Shown here: positions 1 to 10,480 of the stretch, in pieces | Layout: the number at the start of each line of letters is the position of its first letter | How positions within the stretch are numbered: the stretch's first letter is position 1 | Assembly: GCA_032718475.1 (NCBI GenBank) | Contig: JAUCBJ010004123.1 | Coordinates: forward strand, 1 to 49,892 | Source: Nemertoderma westbladi | Taxonomy: Eukaryota > Xenacoelomorpha > Nemertodermatida > Nemertodermatidae | Direction: 5' to 3' | Length of the DNA stretch: 49,892 nt | Made by a program: the position numbers and the translations under genes | Notes under the pieces: generated by a model | The model's database searches: none | Told to the model about the DNA's origin: nothing | The model's input: the letters and a program-made list of their open reading frames with translations, nothing else

Positions 1-2880
1 TTTAGGAGTTGTAATTTCACTTCTCCATCCAAGAATGACATGAGATCAGCCATGGTAGGGTCTCGTCATTGTTGTTCCATCATATATAACACTTTCTTAT
101 CCCAGCGTGTACCTACTCCACCCTTTGGTAAAGTAGAAGCCACGGCTCCAATAACCATAGAACTCTGATATTCATGAGACTTACCTAACCAATCTAATTG
201 TCTACAGATCTCTTGAATCTCATCGGAAAACTCTATTATCCCGCTGCTAATGAACTTTCGGGGCGCTACTAATTTTGCATACAAATATTTAGCTATGTTA
301 TTCCTATTACCATACCTGATGTTTAGTGTATCCCAAACTTGTCTTAATCCGTCTGGATGTCCAATAAACTTTAACGCCATTAACTTGGGAGATCCTTCCA
401 AGCACTCGATGAGGAATCTAAGTTTCTCTCCATTAGATAGTACAGAGTTCTGTATGTTATCTTTATAATATTCATTAAAAGGTAACCATTTCATCTCATC
501 TCCATTGAACTTGACGATCTCTCCCACCTTTACCGCTTGACGTGCTTCGGTTCTAGCCATTTGACGCGTAAAACTTTCTTGGGCCATCGTGTTATTCAAT
601 ATCGAGTTATCGGTATATAAATTTCTCGGATTATGATCAGGTCTATAGGGAATATCATTATCAACAGGTCTATAATTACCCTTAATTGGGTTCACTATAG
701 GAGTTTCTACTTCGCTAGCAGTATATATGCGTGTAGGCTCCACACCTTGCGCATGAAACACTTCAGACCTAGCAGGTTGACACATTGTTACAGGGGGTGG
801 TGGTATACCCTTTTGTGTATTTACTAATTTATCGCGTTCTAGCGCGATACTTTGCTGCACTTCTTGCAACTCTAACCTACTTTCCCTTACTGTGCCCTTG
901 AGTCTCCTGCATCTGCCCGAGCAGGAGATCCATCCCCCGTCGTCCCTCATCCACCCACTCGACCGCCGAAGCGGGAGCCGCCAACGTTGTAGCGGGCCGA
1001 CGAGGGACAACGGGCGACAAATCATTAATATTTCACTCGGAGTCCAGGATATGAACATTTTCAAGGGTGGTTCTGTGTGGCACAGATAGCTTAGTGCTGT
1101 GCAGAGGGAATTTAGAGGTAGGTTCAGGGAGTACAGGTGTCTCTATCACCGAAGGGGTGGCTTCGGGAACAGGCCTAATTATTTCAGGCTCATCTACTAT
1201 AGTAGGGAGTCTTTCTATTTCAATTATTTGGTCTGTGGGTTCTGTACTACCTAAGTTTGTGTTATTTAGTTGTTTTCTAACAGCTGGGGGCAAATCAGGC
1301 AGTTTCTGGTGGTGGGATATTCTTCTACGTCTGCTTAGACGAGATCTATTTCCTCCGCCTTCATGATCGGTGGTATCGCCTTCCTCAGATGATGTATAAC
1401 CTTGTCTTTTGGGAGTAGATCGACTCATCATCTGCATATTACTAGCTGTTAACTGTTTATTAAAATTATCTTGCCTCTCTTGAAGATTTTCCAACTCTAG
1501 TTGGGCGATCTCTTCAGCCGCTCTCCGTTCTGCTTCTGCCACCGCTATCTTTCTTTCCGCTTCTGCCGCTGCTGCCGCTTTTGCCTCTGCCGCTGCCGCC
1601 TTTGCCTCTGCCGCTTTTGCCTCTGCCGCTGCCGCCTTTGCCTCTGCCGCTGCTTCTGCCGCCTTTCTTTCTGCTTCTGCTTCTGCTGCTGCCGCTGCTG
1701 CTATCTTTCTGTCTTCTATACGTTTTTTCTTTACTTGTTCTTCTTGGACTCTAGCGATGCGGAGTTGTTCATCAAATTTAGCTTGGTTCGCAGCTCCCAT
1801 ATCCACATCGATGGCGTCCAACACACGCTGGGTTCCTTCACTATTAGGGCTAAGTCCATCCAGCCTTCTCCTCAACTCTTCATCACCTAAAAAACGTTGA
1901 TAGTCTGACAGATAGATGTCAATGGCATCCCTCTTATGTGGTTTCTCTGCCGTCGCTTCACTTTCCACTTGGGAAAAAGTAGCGTCTGTTGATTCTCCAT
2001 GGGTTGAGCGCTCCTCCAGCTGAGCTTTCCACTGAGCCGTTCCTTGAACCTGGAGACTCACCCGTTGAAACCAAGTCTTTACGGCAACTTGCAACGACGT
2101 GTCTTGTCTTCTCTTAGAAGCCTCCTCAAAGGCCGATAAGATTAGCCTGATTCGTAGAATTATTTCTCTAACTTGATAAAGCAGCTGTCCCTGCTCTTGA
2201 GGTCCTTGGGGTTGTTGAAACAGTTGTTCTTTTAATCGCTCCATGGAGCTGAAGAATCCCTGTGCGTATCCGGCTGCTGACCTCTTCCACACAGCTGGAT
2301 CGCTGGTTTCCTTTGTCACTCCCTTCCTGTGTATGTCTTCCCAGGCAGCTTCCGATAAGTCAAACGGGAGTCCGGGTCCGGGGAAGTTCCATTGCGACTC
2401 GACAATAGACTTCAGTTCTTCCCTTGTATATCCCGCATAACTATCTTTGGTCGATCGCTTATTTCTCGCCCAATCGATCTGGTGTTCTTCCACCGCAATC
2501 AATAACCTAGTGAGTACGGCTGCAGGAAGGATGAGAAGGGGGTCCGAATAAACCGCATCTGTCATCTTTGCTCCGTGCTCAGGTGTCAGCTCTACAGTAT
2601 CCGCACTACTGGAGCTGTCGGGCCATTGAGAAATACGTTCTTGGCTCGCGGGTTGTTGCGGTTCCGCTGCTTCTTGGTCCCGCTTGACCTGAGCTCTAGT
2701 GCCTATGACAGACCTACGGTGTTGGACCAGCCTAGGTTCTGATATTACTACTGGGGGAATGATCTTTCTTACAGTAGGAGGTGAGTTGAACTTCGGTCTA
2801 ACACGTTCCACACTCCTGTCTGGATCACAGATGGTTGTATCTAAGAGACTGTCTGACAGGTTTTGCTTTGTGTCAGACAT
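1..2880 (-). pseudogene. BEL-A1 gag (DUF1759-type capsid region), broken
   Basis: The product would be the structural Gag of a BEL/Pao element, which packages element RNA in cytoplasmic particles. The ATG at 2880 opens a 615-codon frame: a polar N-terminus, a helical central region, then an Ala/Glu/Lys-rich stretch (about 1545-1700, built from GCN-rich codon repeats) that should form a long charged helix. Around 900-1060 the frame shifts; against BEL-A2 about 65 bases are missing there. The second frame (1064-66) carries the DUF1759-like segment (VKFNGDEMKWLPFNEYYKDN and a downstream RYGNRNNIAKYLY). An in-frame TGA near 66 interrupts it again. It is clearly homologous to the longer BEL-A2 polyprotein and is non-functional as it stands. 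Confidence 0.85.
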
Positions 2881-2994
2881 GTTGGTTTTTACAGTTGAAT
2901 GCCTACTGCTATATTACAGTTTAAGCAAGTCTAGTAATTCAGTATCACTGTTAGCCTAGTAATTAATTACCGATACTGCTACTCAGTGTAGCGT

Positions 2995-3262
2995 GATATA
3001 TATATAATATATTAGAATACCGGTATGCTTATAGTATATATAAGTATTATTACAGACTAGGTTTGTCACAGAATACCGGTATGTAATTCCAGTACAAGTA
3101 TATATAAATATATAATAGGCCTATCGTGAATACCGGTATACAGCTTACACTTATAGTATATATATAAGTATAATTACAGACTAGAATTGATTACAGAATA
3201 CCGGTATAATTTCAGCCTAAATTTATAAATATATAATAGGCCTATCGTTAATACCGGTATGT
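2995..3262. repeat. Duplicated palindrome-bearing repeat (ATACCGGTAT)
   Basis: The perfect palindrome ATACCGGTAT occurs five times in about 260 bp (near 3016, 3072, 3131, 3198 and 3250). The intervening sequence alternates between a block ending in TTACAGACTAG and a block ending in AATAGGCCTATCGT, so an A-B unit of about 125 bp is present twice. Confidence 0.85.
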
Positions 3263-4198
3263 CAGTTATTTTAGAATAACTGAATTTCTGAAATTTCAGG
3301 GGTTACTTGGTTACTTTAACTTACTTTATTACCGTTATTTAAGCAGTAGTCCAACTGATATTTAGACCTAATTGTTGTATGGCAGGCCTACTATTTATAA
3401 ATCTTTGAGTTGATTTATAATATATATATACCCGTTTAATGGGTTTTGTCAATATTTGAAATAAATGTTATTATTTCTGGGGGGAGTCACTACACAGAAG
3501 CTGTGCGCTCTCAGTGGAGTGCTACTTGTTGGACACTAAAACAAATAATTCTAATTTACCTAAGTTACTTAATACTACAAATTACGTACAATCCGGGTTG
3601 AGATTACAATCTCTAAATAAACACAAAATTTACAAGTACGAATTTTTAGGGTAATTTTACAAGAAGTCTACTAACCAGCCTAACAAAGGGTTAGAATATC
3701 TGGTTATTACAAAGGACAGGGTACTACGGTATTTGAAAATAATAAGTAGTAGTAAATATACTGCGTTGTCCAGATAGGAAAATACCACCGTCTGACGACT
3801 TATAGCTGTATCGCTATAAGTACTACTTTATGTATCACGGAGTGTTCCTACCTAGAAGTTAATTACCGCGGTCTACCAGAACCAACGTGCCTATTAACCA
3901 CTTTACAACACAAATATACTGCCTACACACTAATCACCTTCGGAAAGCACTGTACACTAAACCCTAAATTAGGTACAAGTACTTATACAACAAATAATCA
4001 GTAGTTAAAAATACTTGAACAGATAAAAGAACCACGGTATCTGCCGGAGTGACCAAAGCATAAAATCTCCAGTCTTTACCTACGCCAAGCAGCCCTGATG
4101 TAGTACCAGGGTTAGTTTAACTATAACGGTATATATAACAAGCACAATTACTGTAGGAATAAACTTGGGGAATGAATGTTGCGAATAATCGCATAAAC

Positions 4199-4780
4199 TC
4201 TGAATAATAAATATTACGCTACGCGTACAGACTACTCAAACAAAATGCAGACCAAATACTGACAGACTACTGTCAAGCCCAAACAAACTACGGTATATGC
4301 AGACTCCGAAATGGTTAGTTAGTATGCGTCCTAACCTAGTAGGACGACTTATTCTTTCGAGGGGGTTTACCTCACAGCTCTGGAAGCCCCTACGTTCCCA
4401 ACTGGCACTTTATCGGACATACACTCTACACACACCGAAATCTCTCAAGACCTAACAACAGCCAGACAAAATCCAGCCTACAAATTATCTAAGTAAGAAA
4501 TATTACGCTACCCGTACAAACTACACAAACAAAGTACAGACCAAACGCTGACAGACTACTATCAAGCCTAAATACACTACAGTATATGCAGACTCCGAAA
4601 TGGTTAGTTAGTATGCGTTCTAACCGAGTAGTACGACTTATTCTTTCGAGGGGGTTCACCTCACAGCACTGGCAGCCCCTACTTTCCTAACTAGTACTTT
4701 TTCGGACATATGCTCTACACACACTACAGTCTCTTCAGACTTAACAACAGTCAGACAACAGTCCAGCCTACAAATTGTCT
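4199..4780. repeat. Tandem duplication, 289-bp unit
   Basis: Two adjacent diverged copies are offset by 289 bp. They share landmarks such as ATATTACGCTAC (4211 and 4500), GCAGACTCCGAAATGGTTAG, and TTATTCTTTCGAGGGGGTT. It lies in the presumed leader of BEL-A1. No coding potential was seen. Confidence 0.85.
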
Positions 4781-5055
4781 GTACAATCTGAGCAGGCTTA
4801 CACGAGTTCTGCTCAATATTAGCCTACAAATAAATAAAACTGACAGAAATAGGCCTAAGTAAAATCCCAATAAAAACCAGGCGTCCCCGATTAATTATTA
4901 AGACCTACTGGTATATAATAATCAAAATCGAATAATACTGCTGTACCTGTACTGCTGTAGGTACCGGTCCGGGTGGTTAGGTAGTCAGGCCTACTGGGTA
5001 CCGGTTGGCCGGTACTTCAGCTTTATTGCCTACTGCAATACAGAAGCGATATCCG

Positions 5056-6034
5056 TTATTGTTCGCGCTTTCAGACCTTTAGCAGTTTAACCTGCCAAAT
5101 TTGGATGTCTTTTAGATGATAGATAGTCTTTAGCCTATGACAAGTATTTGATACACTACATTAGCCGAAACCAGTCTATGCGCGATCATTCACCCGCTGG
5201 ATATACCCAGGAGACTGGATTCGGGAGCCTAACCGTATTGCGGGGTAGGCCTACTGTATTATTCGACTGATCGTAATATATATAATCTCTGACAAATATT
5301 ATTCACTTTCGGCAAATATTAACAGTTCCTTTAGGACGTGGCGCTCTAAATATATAAACAGAGTTATGACTTAAACTAGACACAACGGGATGGCTATAGA
5401 TTCACGTATATGGCGCATTCTTTAGGAGATGCTTCGTTATCAATCACGATCATACACAATACTGCACAATGCTGCACACTAATCTGCCGACCTTCACTAA
5501 TTTTAGTCACATATAAGGAGAACAACAGACAATACGTGTAGGGCCTATAAAATAGCATTAGATTCACTTCAAACCACTTAATGTAAGTCGCAATCGTTAT
5601 ATGTATCCGGTCTCTCTAACCTTTAGTATATCAAGAAGATAGGGGTGTCTGATTGTTTATCAGTATTCCAAATATAATATTCCATCAACAAATATAATGA
5701 ATACCCGACAGTAAATAGCAGTACAAAGTTTAAGGTATGAATGGTTATGAATGCAGAATTGGTATGAGATATGTTAAGTGAGTGAGGTATGTTAGGTATG
5801 ATAAGTTAAGATAACGGATATACGTTCTATAATTAAGCCTACTAATGTTGAGCTAAAGACTGAAACACGGAGGTTCCACACCGGTGTTGTAGGCTGTGGA
5901 CAAAATCACATACTGACTCAACTCCACGAGTTTCTATATACAATCTCTAACACAGAGGCAAAAAACGCTCTGATTGGTCGACCGAACAAAGAAGGCACAG
6001 AGAACAAAGAAAAGCTACACGTGTACAGCATCAG
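5056..6034 (-). repeat. Probable 5' LTR of BEL-A1
   Basis: The sequence begins TGTTCGCGCTTT and is collinear over about 1 kb with the LTR at 29273-30298. Shared blocks include AGACCTTTAGCAGTTTAACC, ATTAACAGTTCCTTTAGGAC and GGCGCATT.TTTAGGAGATGC. The left border is exact, because both copies start at the same TGTTCGCGC although their left neighbours differ. The right border, at CAGCTG near 6030, is less certain: the copy ends CAGCTGTTA rather than CAGCTGACA. Divergence from the other LTR is visibly higher than that of the gag regions. Confidence 0.7.
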
Positions 6035-7353
6035 CTGTTAGCCGTCGTCATGGTAGCTACACTGTTTACAGAGGATTTGGCGCATTGCGTCATAAAATTG
6101 CTAATCATGTCCGTTAAAGTACACATACAGAAGAAATGGCTTTTATGTCCTCTAAAACAACAGTACAGTAAGGACACGGCCTTTTATGCCTGTTAAACCA
6201 ACTACAGAGTACTTTACGGGGAAAATAACTGGCTAATTACGCAAAAGCCTTTACATTTATCAAACATATACCAAATGTGCAGCATCTAATAGGGCTACAA
6301 TCGTGAGTATTGGTTTTGTATAACGTCTCCATTTGGATTTTTATTATCCATTATGCAATATATGATATTATGCAATATAATATCTCTTTATCTACCTCAA
6401 AATATATGATGCCCGAAATATAGCTCCAACATACTAAAACCCCCATAAAATTTACAAAGATTTTGTGCTGAAATTTTCACAGAATATAACCTGCATATTT
6501 AGGTTCATTGGGCCAAACTGTAGGACCGAGAACTGTGGCAACCCTGTTGGTAAAATAGATCCTTCGACATGATATATTTTTCATAAAAAAGCCTCAAAAT
6601 CTTCACAAATTTTGAAAAAAACCGACTTGCACAAAACGTCCCATATTTTTCGAACAAAATCGTTTGCGAAGGTATCCATACTCAGTTTTTTTAGTTAAAG
6701 ATCACATATCATTGTATTAAAATTTCAGAACAGTAGCTATAAAAAAAATAGATTTGGGGTGATATGATACTCCCCATAAATTCAAGTCACTTCAATTCAA
6801 GTCACGCCAAAATGGGACATTACCACATAATATTACACAAATACAATACTAAATGTACAGGCCAATACAATGCTGTAATGTCCTCTAAAGTTATAAAGTG
6901 CTAAATAACAACTCGCTGTTAAAACCAACGGCATTGAGTAATGTTACAATTTTGGAATAATATAAATGGCCATATGGTAATATTTTTTGTTTAAAAATGT
7001 TATATACACAATACACAATGTTCTGGAAAAAATAGCACAATTTAATTAATTAGAAAAATATATTATAAACCTAAAATATTACATATAGTCTATCCCGTGT
7101 CTTTCGCGGGTGCGGGAGGGGGGAGACAGGACATCATAGAGGCCGTCAGTGTGGGTGGGGTCCATGGTACCCAAGGATGGAGGACGTGTTGCCGAACAGA
7201 ATGGCAATGAGCAGCGTTGAAGGGGAAACACGTCGGAGCGTGGATCCTGAGTTGCAGCGTGGAGGTGGTTTCCAACCCCCTGATCTTTGCTTTCTGATCT
7301 TTAAGTTCTGGTAATATTAGTATGAGACTAAATTCTCTCTTCTAACCATTTAG
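6035..7353. other. AT-rich non-coding stretch (probably host intron)
   Basis: I see no gene or recognisable element. The sequence is AT-rich, with short A/T runs and one sharp GC-rich patch listed separately. If the ion-channel exons start further left, this is intron sequence. Confidence 0.5.
7085..7280. other. GC-rich island of unknown origin
   Basis: About 190 bp of strongly GC-rich sequence with a purine-rich plus strand (for example GGTGCGGGAGGGGGGAGA) sits abruptly in very AT-rich DNA. A 61-codon minus-strand frame runs through it, rich in Pro, His and Cys, but it matches no family I recognise. It may be the edge of a small unrecognised mobile element or an exon of something unknown. 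Confidence 0.35.
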
Positions 7354-7524
7354 AGGTAGTGTTATAGGCGAATTGTTCGGAGATAACCCAGGAAGGTTGG
7401 CAAGACTAAACAACGACAGCCTGATTGCAGAAGATTTTGAGGCTATACCTGGACTCCAAGGACCAAACCCAACGACCGCTTTTATAAATATGACAGCACA
7501 TCAGTTGAATACATCTCTACTAAG
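7354..7524 (+). CDS. DEG/ENaC channel, exon A (extracellular domain)
   Basis: A 171-bp open segment lies between a good acceptor (pyrimidine-rich tract then ATTTAG) and a donor (AAG|GTATTG). Translated from the second base it gives about 56 residues, including GELFGDNPGRLARLNNDSL and the glycosylation-like sites NDS, NMT and NTS, as expected of an extracellular domain. It ends with two bases of a codon that the exon at 8469 completes, giving LLS followed by CK..., the usual layout ahead of the first conserved cysteines in DEG/ENaC proteins. The segment itself is poorly conserved in the family. The call rests on phase, position and glycosylation sites; the exact acceptor could be the AG at 7367 instead. 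Confidence 0.65.
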
Positions 7525-7634
7525 GTATTGAAATAGGGTTTCCATATATTTCGATTTTTCAGAACTTTCATACTTTTCTTTTTATATATTCAACAATTTT
7601 ATTGGAATTTAATTTAAACTAAAAATCAACATTT

Positions 7635-8292
7635 AGGTAAAGTATGTAAAAAACTAAAAAGCAACTGGAACTAGGAGGTTACATGCAAACCGCGCCAGTC
7701 GCTCCCACCTCTGAAACACCCGTCCCAAGTATTCTTCCGTCTAACGTCGTTTACTCTTTATCTTGCCCCTCTTGTAAGGGGGAATATGTTGGACACACTA
7801 TCCAACACCTGTTTGAACGCGTTAGACAGCACCAGGATGGGACTGCTAAGGATGGTAGTGAAGAAGGCAAGACAGTACACAACCACATCATGGCACACAG
7901 TAGCGAGCCCAATACACGTTGGCTGACTGACTGGCGCGAGCTATTTAAACATTTCAAAATAATTTCACGGCACCCATTGTTGCCGGTTCTGCAAAAGCAA
8001 AAGCTTTATATTATATTCGCACTCGCCGGACCATTATCAATAAGCAGAAACATGATTGGTGTAAGTTCGTGGTGCTGCTTCCCAGTGAATGGTAACTGGT
8101 ATCTCTTTGTTTCATTCCCCGTTCCTTCTCCCTTTGGAACTTCACACATTCTTATGTCATCTCTTGGTTTGCCTCCTGAGAATGCCTTTCTTTGTGAGGC
8201 GACACCTACAGGTCAGCTGACTGCCGTCATCTAATCACTGATTGCATGGAACCGTCTCGGTCCAGTTGCTTTTAGTTTTTCACATACTTTGG
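7635..8292 (+). mobile_element. 5'-truncated Penelope-like element fragment
   Basis: A GIY-YIG endonuclease remnant is bracketed by a roughly 33-bp inverted repeat: left arm 7635-7672, right arm 8261-8292, with a core of CCAGTTGCTTTTAGTTTTT in the right arm. Penelope-like elements end in a GIY-YIG domain and are often flanked by partial terminal copies, including inverted ones, so content and ends agree. The RT portion is absent. It lies inside the intron between channel exons A and B. Confidence 0.65.
7683..8130 (+). pseudogene. GIY-YIG endonuclease domain of a Penelope-like element, broken
   Basis: The frame from 7683 carries VVYSLSCPSCKGEYVGHTIQ followed by HLFERVRQH. This is the Penelope-type GIY-YIG core: Y.l.C..C...YVG.T, then the arginine helix with a conserved His. 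The domain would nick target DNA for insertion. Near 7990 the reading shifts frame: the expected C-terminal part (RTRRTIINKQKHDW) continues in another frame around 8005-8060. The RT is missing, so this is a dead fragment. A homing endonuclease is unlikely, given the CxxC insertion and the flanking arms. Confidence 0.7.
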
Positions 8293-8468
8293 TCCTTGCA
8301 TACCTACCGGTAAGGTTTTTGTACTTAACTTGCTTGACAAGTAATTAAATAATATAATTATCAATTAATATTAATGTTTCTTTAAGCATTTTATTTAAAT
8401 TGAACAATTTTAATAAGAAACAATAATTAATCCGAAGGTGTTTTAAACTAAATTAATTTTTAATTAAG

Positions 8469-8554
8469 TTGCAAAGAAGCAGATGAGAATTGTACAGAAG
8501 ACGATTTCGATCAAACTTTATCAGTGGAGCGTGGACGATGTTACACGTACCCGG
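8469..8554 (+). CDS. DEG/ENaC channel, exon B (cysteine-rich segment)
   Basis: An 86-bp exon sits between the acceptor TTAATTAAG and the donor CCGG|GTAGAA. It translates as CKEADENCTEDDFDQT followed by GRCYTYP. This is the DEG/ENaC signature in which a Cys pair precedes an acidic/Phe motif and a G-x-CYTF(N) motif. Its first base completes the codon left open by exon A, and its single trailing base joins the first two bases of the exon at 42317 to give Gly. The next intron is 33.8 kb long and full of retroelements. Confidence 0.75.
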
Positions 8555-8733
8555 GTAGAAACAAAACTACTTCAGGTTAGTTTTTTGATTTTTCAAACCA
8601 TCCCAGTTATTTTAACCAGTAAACTAATAAGTAATTATTATGTTATTATATCTCGTAGACAAAGTAAATCATAATAATGTGACGATATTCGTCACCCTAG
8701 AAGTATAATCTAATTTTGTAAAACAACAATAAT

Positions 8734-10315
8734 TGTTGCCGTTATCCCAACACCAGGGGGGAAAAACGCCGATGCTGGAGACGTGACTTTACAGACCACT
8801 GAGCCCCGGCCAGTCACCGGATATTGATTTTGGAGAAGGAATGATTTCTGAGATGCAGGGTTGCGGTTGAGAAAAAGCTGCATTAGTTGGATATACTCTT
8901 TAATGTAACTGAACTCTGTTGAACCTGATTAAGAATAATTTTGGGCTTCCCCAAATCAATATACACCAAATATTCACAATAATTATACACGATAATATAA
9001 ATCCCTACGGTATATTATTTAATTACCCACTGTTCGCTCAGATTTTAGCCTACCTAATGTTCCCCAGATTTTTCCCTTGGTCCTAGTCTTAGTGCCGTAG
9101 TGTCGGTGTCGGTCGACCCTGTCGCGTGTCCGTTCCACCCCTCACGAACCCCGAAGGGAACGATCATCGAGAACCAGCACGGCTTAGCTAAGGGTCGGTC
9201 CAGTCGGTGGACTCTGTCGCGTATCCGTACCGCCCCTCTCGAACCCCGAAGGGATCGGTCATCGAGAACCAGTACGGCTTGGCTAGGAGTAGGTCGTGTC
9301 GGTGGACCCGTTCGCGTGTCCGTTCCACCCCTCACGAACCCCGAAGGGTTCGATCATCGAGAACCAGAACGGCTTGGCTAGGGGTCCGTCGGTTCATCGC
9401 AGAAACCCACCCACCTAGGCTTTCCGAGTCCCTTTCAGGCTCGTAGTCGCTTCGGCAGCCGAGAAACTGCTCCGAACAGTCGGTAGGCCAGTAGGGTCTA
9501 GTCCTTTGTCTTTCGACCCCGTCGCGTGTCCGTCCCACCCCTCACGAACCCCGAAGGGAACGATCATCGAGAACCAGTACGGCTTGGCTAAGGGGTCTGT
9601 CATCGGTTCCCGTCGCAGATCCCCGGTACAAGCAGTCAGCGTTCCGAGTTCTTTTCAGTCTCGTAATAGCTGCCGTTGACCAGAGACCGCTAAGGGCAGT
9701 CCTCGTCAAACCCATCCTGTGGCCAGCCCATTCGCATGTCCGTCCCACCCCTCGCGAACCCCGAAGGGATCGGTCATCGAGAACCAGTACGGCTTAGCTC
9801 AGGGGGCAGTCGTTAGTCGGCCACCCGTTCGCGTGTCCGTTCCACCCCTCACGAACCCCGAAGGGTTCAATCATCGAGAACCAGAACGGCTTGGCTACTA
9901 AGGGGCTGTCGTTTCCCGTCGCAAATCCCTGACACAAGCAGTCAGCGTTCCGAGTTCTTTTCAGTCTCGTAATAGCTGCTGTTGGCCAGGGACCGCTAAG
10001 GGCAGTCCTTGTCCTTTAGGCCTGGCGCATTACCAAATCCACCCCTACAGGCAGCAGGAAGTTGGCCAGGGCCTAATAGTACTCAGGCTAACCTGAATAC
10101 TGCTTGAATTTTCCATCCCCCCCTGGCCCTTATAACTATGAAATTATTCCCGTACCCTGTAAGTTGCCCCAAAGTTTGCCCATAAATCGCCCCCAGTTTA
10201 TAGAATGTGCCCAAAACCCATGGTCCCGCACCCAGTAGTAATATCGGAATAATCAATTTTAATAAAATACAAAAATATTCAACTCGCGTTATGGAAAGTT
10301 GAAATACCGCGAACA
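8734..10315 (-). repeat. 3' LTR of BEL-B
   Basis: A direct repeat of 21555-23116. It adjoins the G-rich tract at 10316, which identifies it as the 3' LTR of a minus-strand element. It contains a 20-bp segment near 8853-8875 that the other copy lacks; the segment is flanked by short GAG repeats, so slippage deletion in the other copy is likely. It is long for an LTR because of internal repeats. Confidence 0.93.
9120..9900. repeat. Hairpin-forming internal LTR repeats (six copies)
   Basis: A roughly 65-bp unit is present six times, with the core CGAACCCCGAAGGG at 9145, 9240, 9335, 9545, 9755 and 9852. Each unit runs from GTGTCCGT.CCACCCCTC through ATCATCGAGAACCAG to ACGGCTTGGCTA. Copies reading CGAACCCCGAAGGGTTCG can fold into a 7-bp stem with a four-base loop. 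Spacing alternates between about 95 and 210 bp, which points to duplication of larger blocks. The same set occurs in the other LTR (21945-22700). Short frames through these repeats are not genes. Confidence 0.9.
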
Positions 10316-10331
10316 GTCCCCCCCAATGACC
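10316..10331 (-). other. Polypurine tract of BEL-B
   Basis: On the minus strand the sequence GGTCATTGGGGGGGAC directly precedes the 3' LTR start TGTTCGCGG. A run of seven G abutting the LTR is the expected primer for plus-strand DNA synthesis and fixes the element orientation. Confidence 0.7.
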
Positions 10332-10480
10332 TTCGTGAAGTCTGTCGGTCGATTGAGTTTGCGTAGGTCATTCCCAATATAAAAAACCCAAATTTAATAT
10401 TGCATAGTTTTAATTAATTTGGCCTAGAGTTTGTATAAAAAATAAATGTTCGATAAATGTTCCTGGAATATCCCGATCCA

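Larger units (their letters stand above)
2881..5055 (-). other. Long untranslated leader of BEL-A1
   Basis: No credible coding frame exists between the gag start and the LTR. The stretch is AT-rich and holds two separate duplicated segments, described as their own entries. At 2.2 kb it is long for a BEL/Pao leader. I did not recognise a convincing primer-binding site next to the LTR edge at 5055, so part of this stretch may be an older insertion rather than leader. Confidence 0.45.
1..6034 (-). mobile_element. BEL-A1: 5' part of a BEL/Pao LTR retrotransposon, running off the left edge
   Basis: Reading right to left this holds a probable LTR (5056-6034), a 2.2 kb untranslated leader, and gag from 2880 to the window edge. 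Gag is roughly 90% identical at the DNA level (by eye, in the central part) to gag of BEL-A2 at 36949-41260, which shows both copies belong to one family. Protease, pol and the 3' LTR lie outside the window. The copy is damaged: it has a deletion plus frameshift near 900-1060 and an in-frame stop near 66. The right border is approximate, because it rests only on the end of similarity to the LTR at 29273-30298. A solo or foreign LTR next to a separate gag fragment is the alternative. Confidence 0.75.

Noticed and set aside
1501-1890. Cys/Arg-rich plus-strand ORF, and its counterpart at 40123-40382
   Set aside because: Antisense shadow of the Ala-rich coding repeats of gag.
5056-6034. 3' LTR of an element lying to the right
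   Set aside because: A short similarity (CGTCAT) continues past the edge, but 6035-7353 has no accessory-ORF sequence, so a 5' LTR of BEL-A1 is preferred though not proven.
7683-8234. Homing endonuclease or host GIY-YIG nuclease gene
   Set aside because: The CxxC insertion, the broken frame and the inverted flanking arms fit a Penelope-like remnant better.
9130-9170. tRNA gene or tRNA-derived SINE, because of GGGTTCGATC
   Set aside because: No acceptor, D or anticodon arms were found around any copy; it is only a short hairpin repeat.
9054-9901. Short Arg/Pro-rich ORFs on both strands in the BEL-B LTRs
   Set aside because: They run through the LTR-internal repeats, overlap each other on both strands and have no family features.
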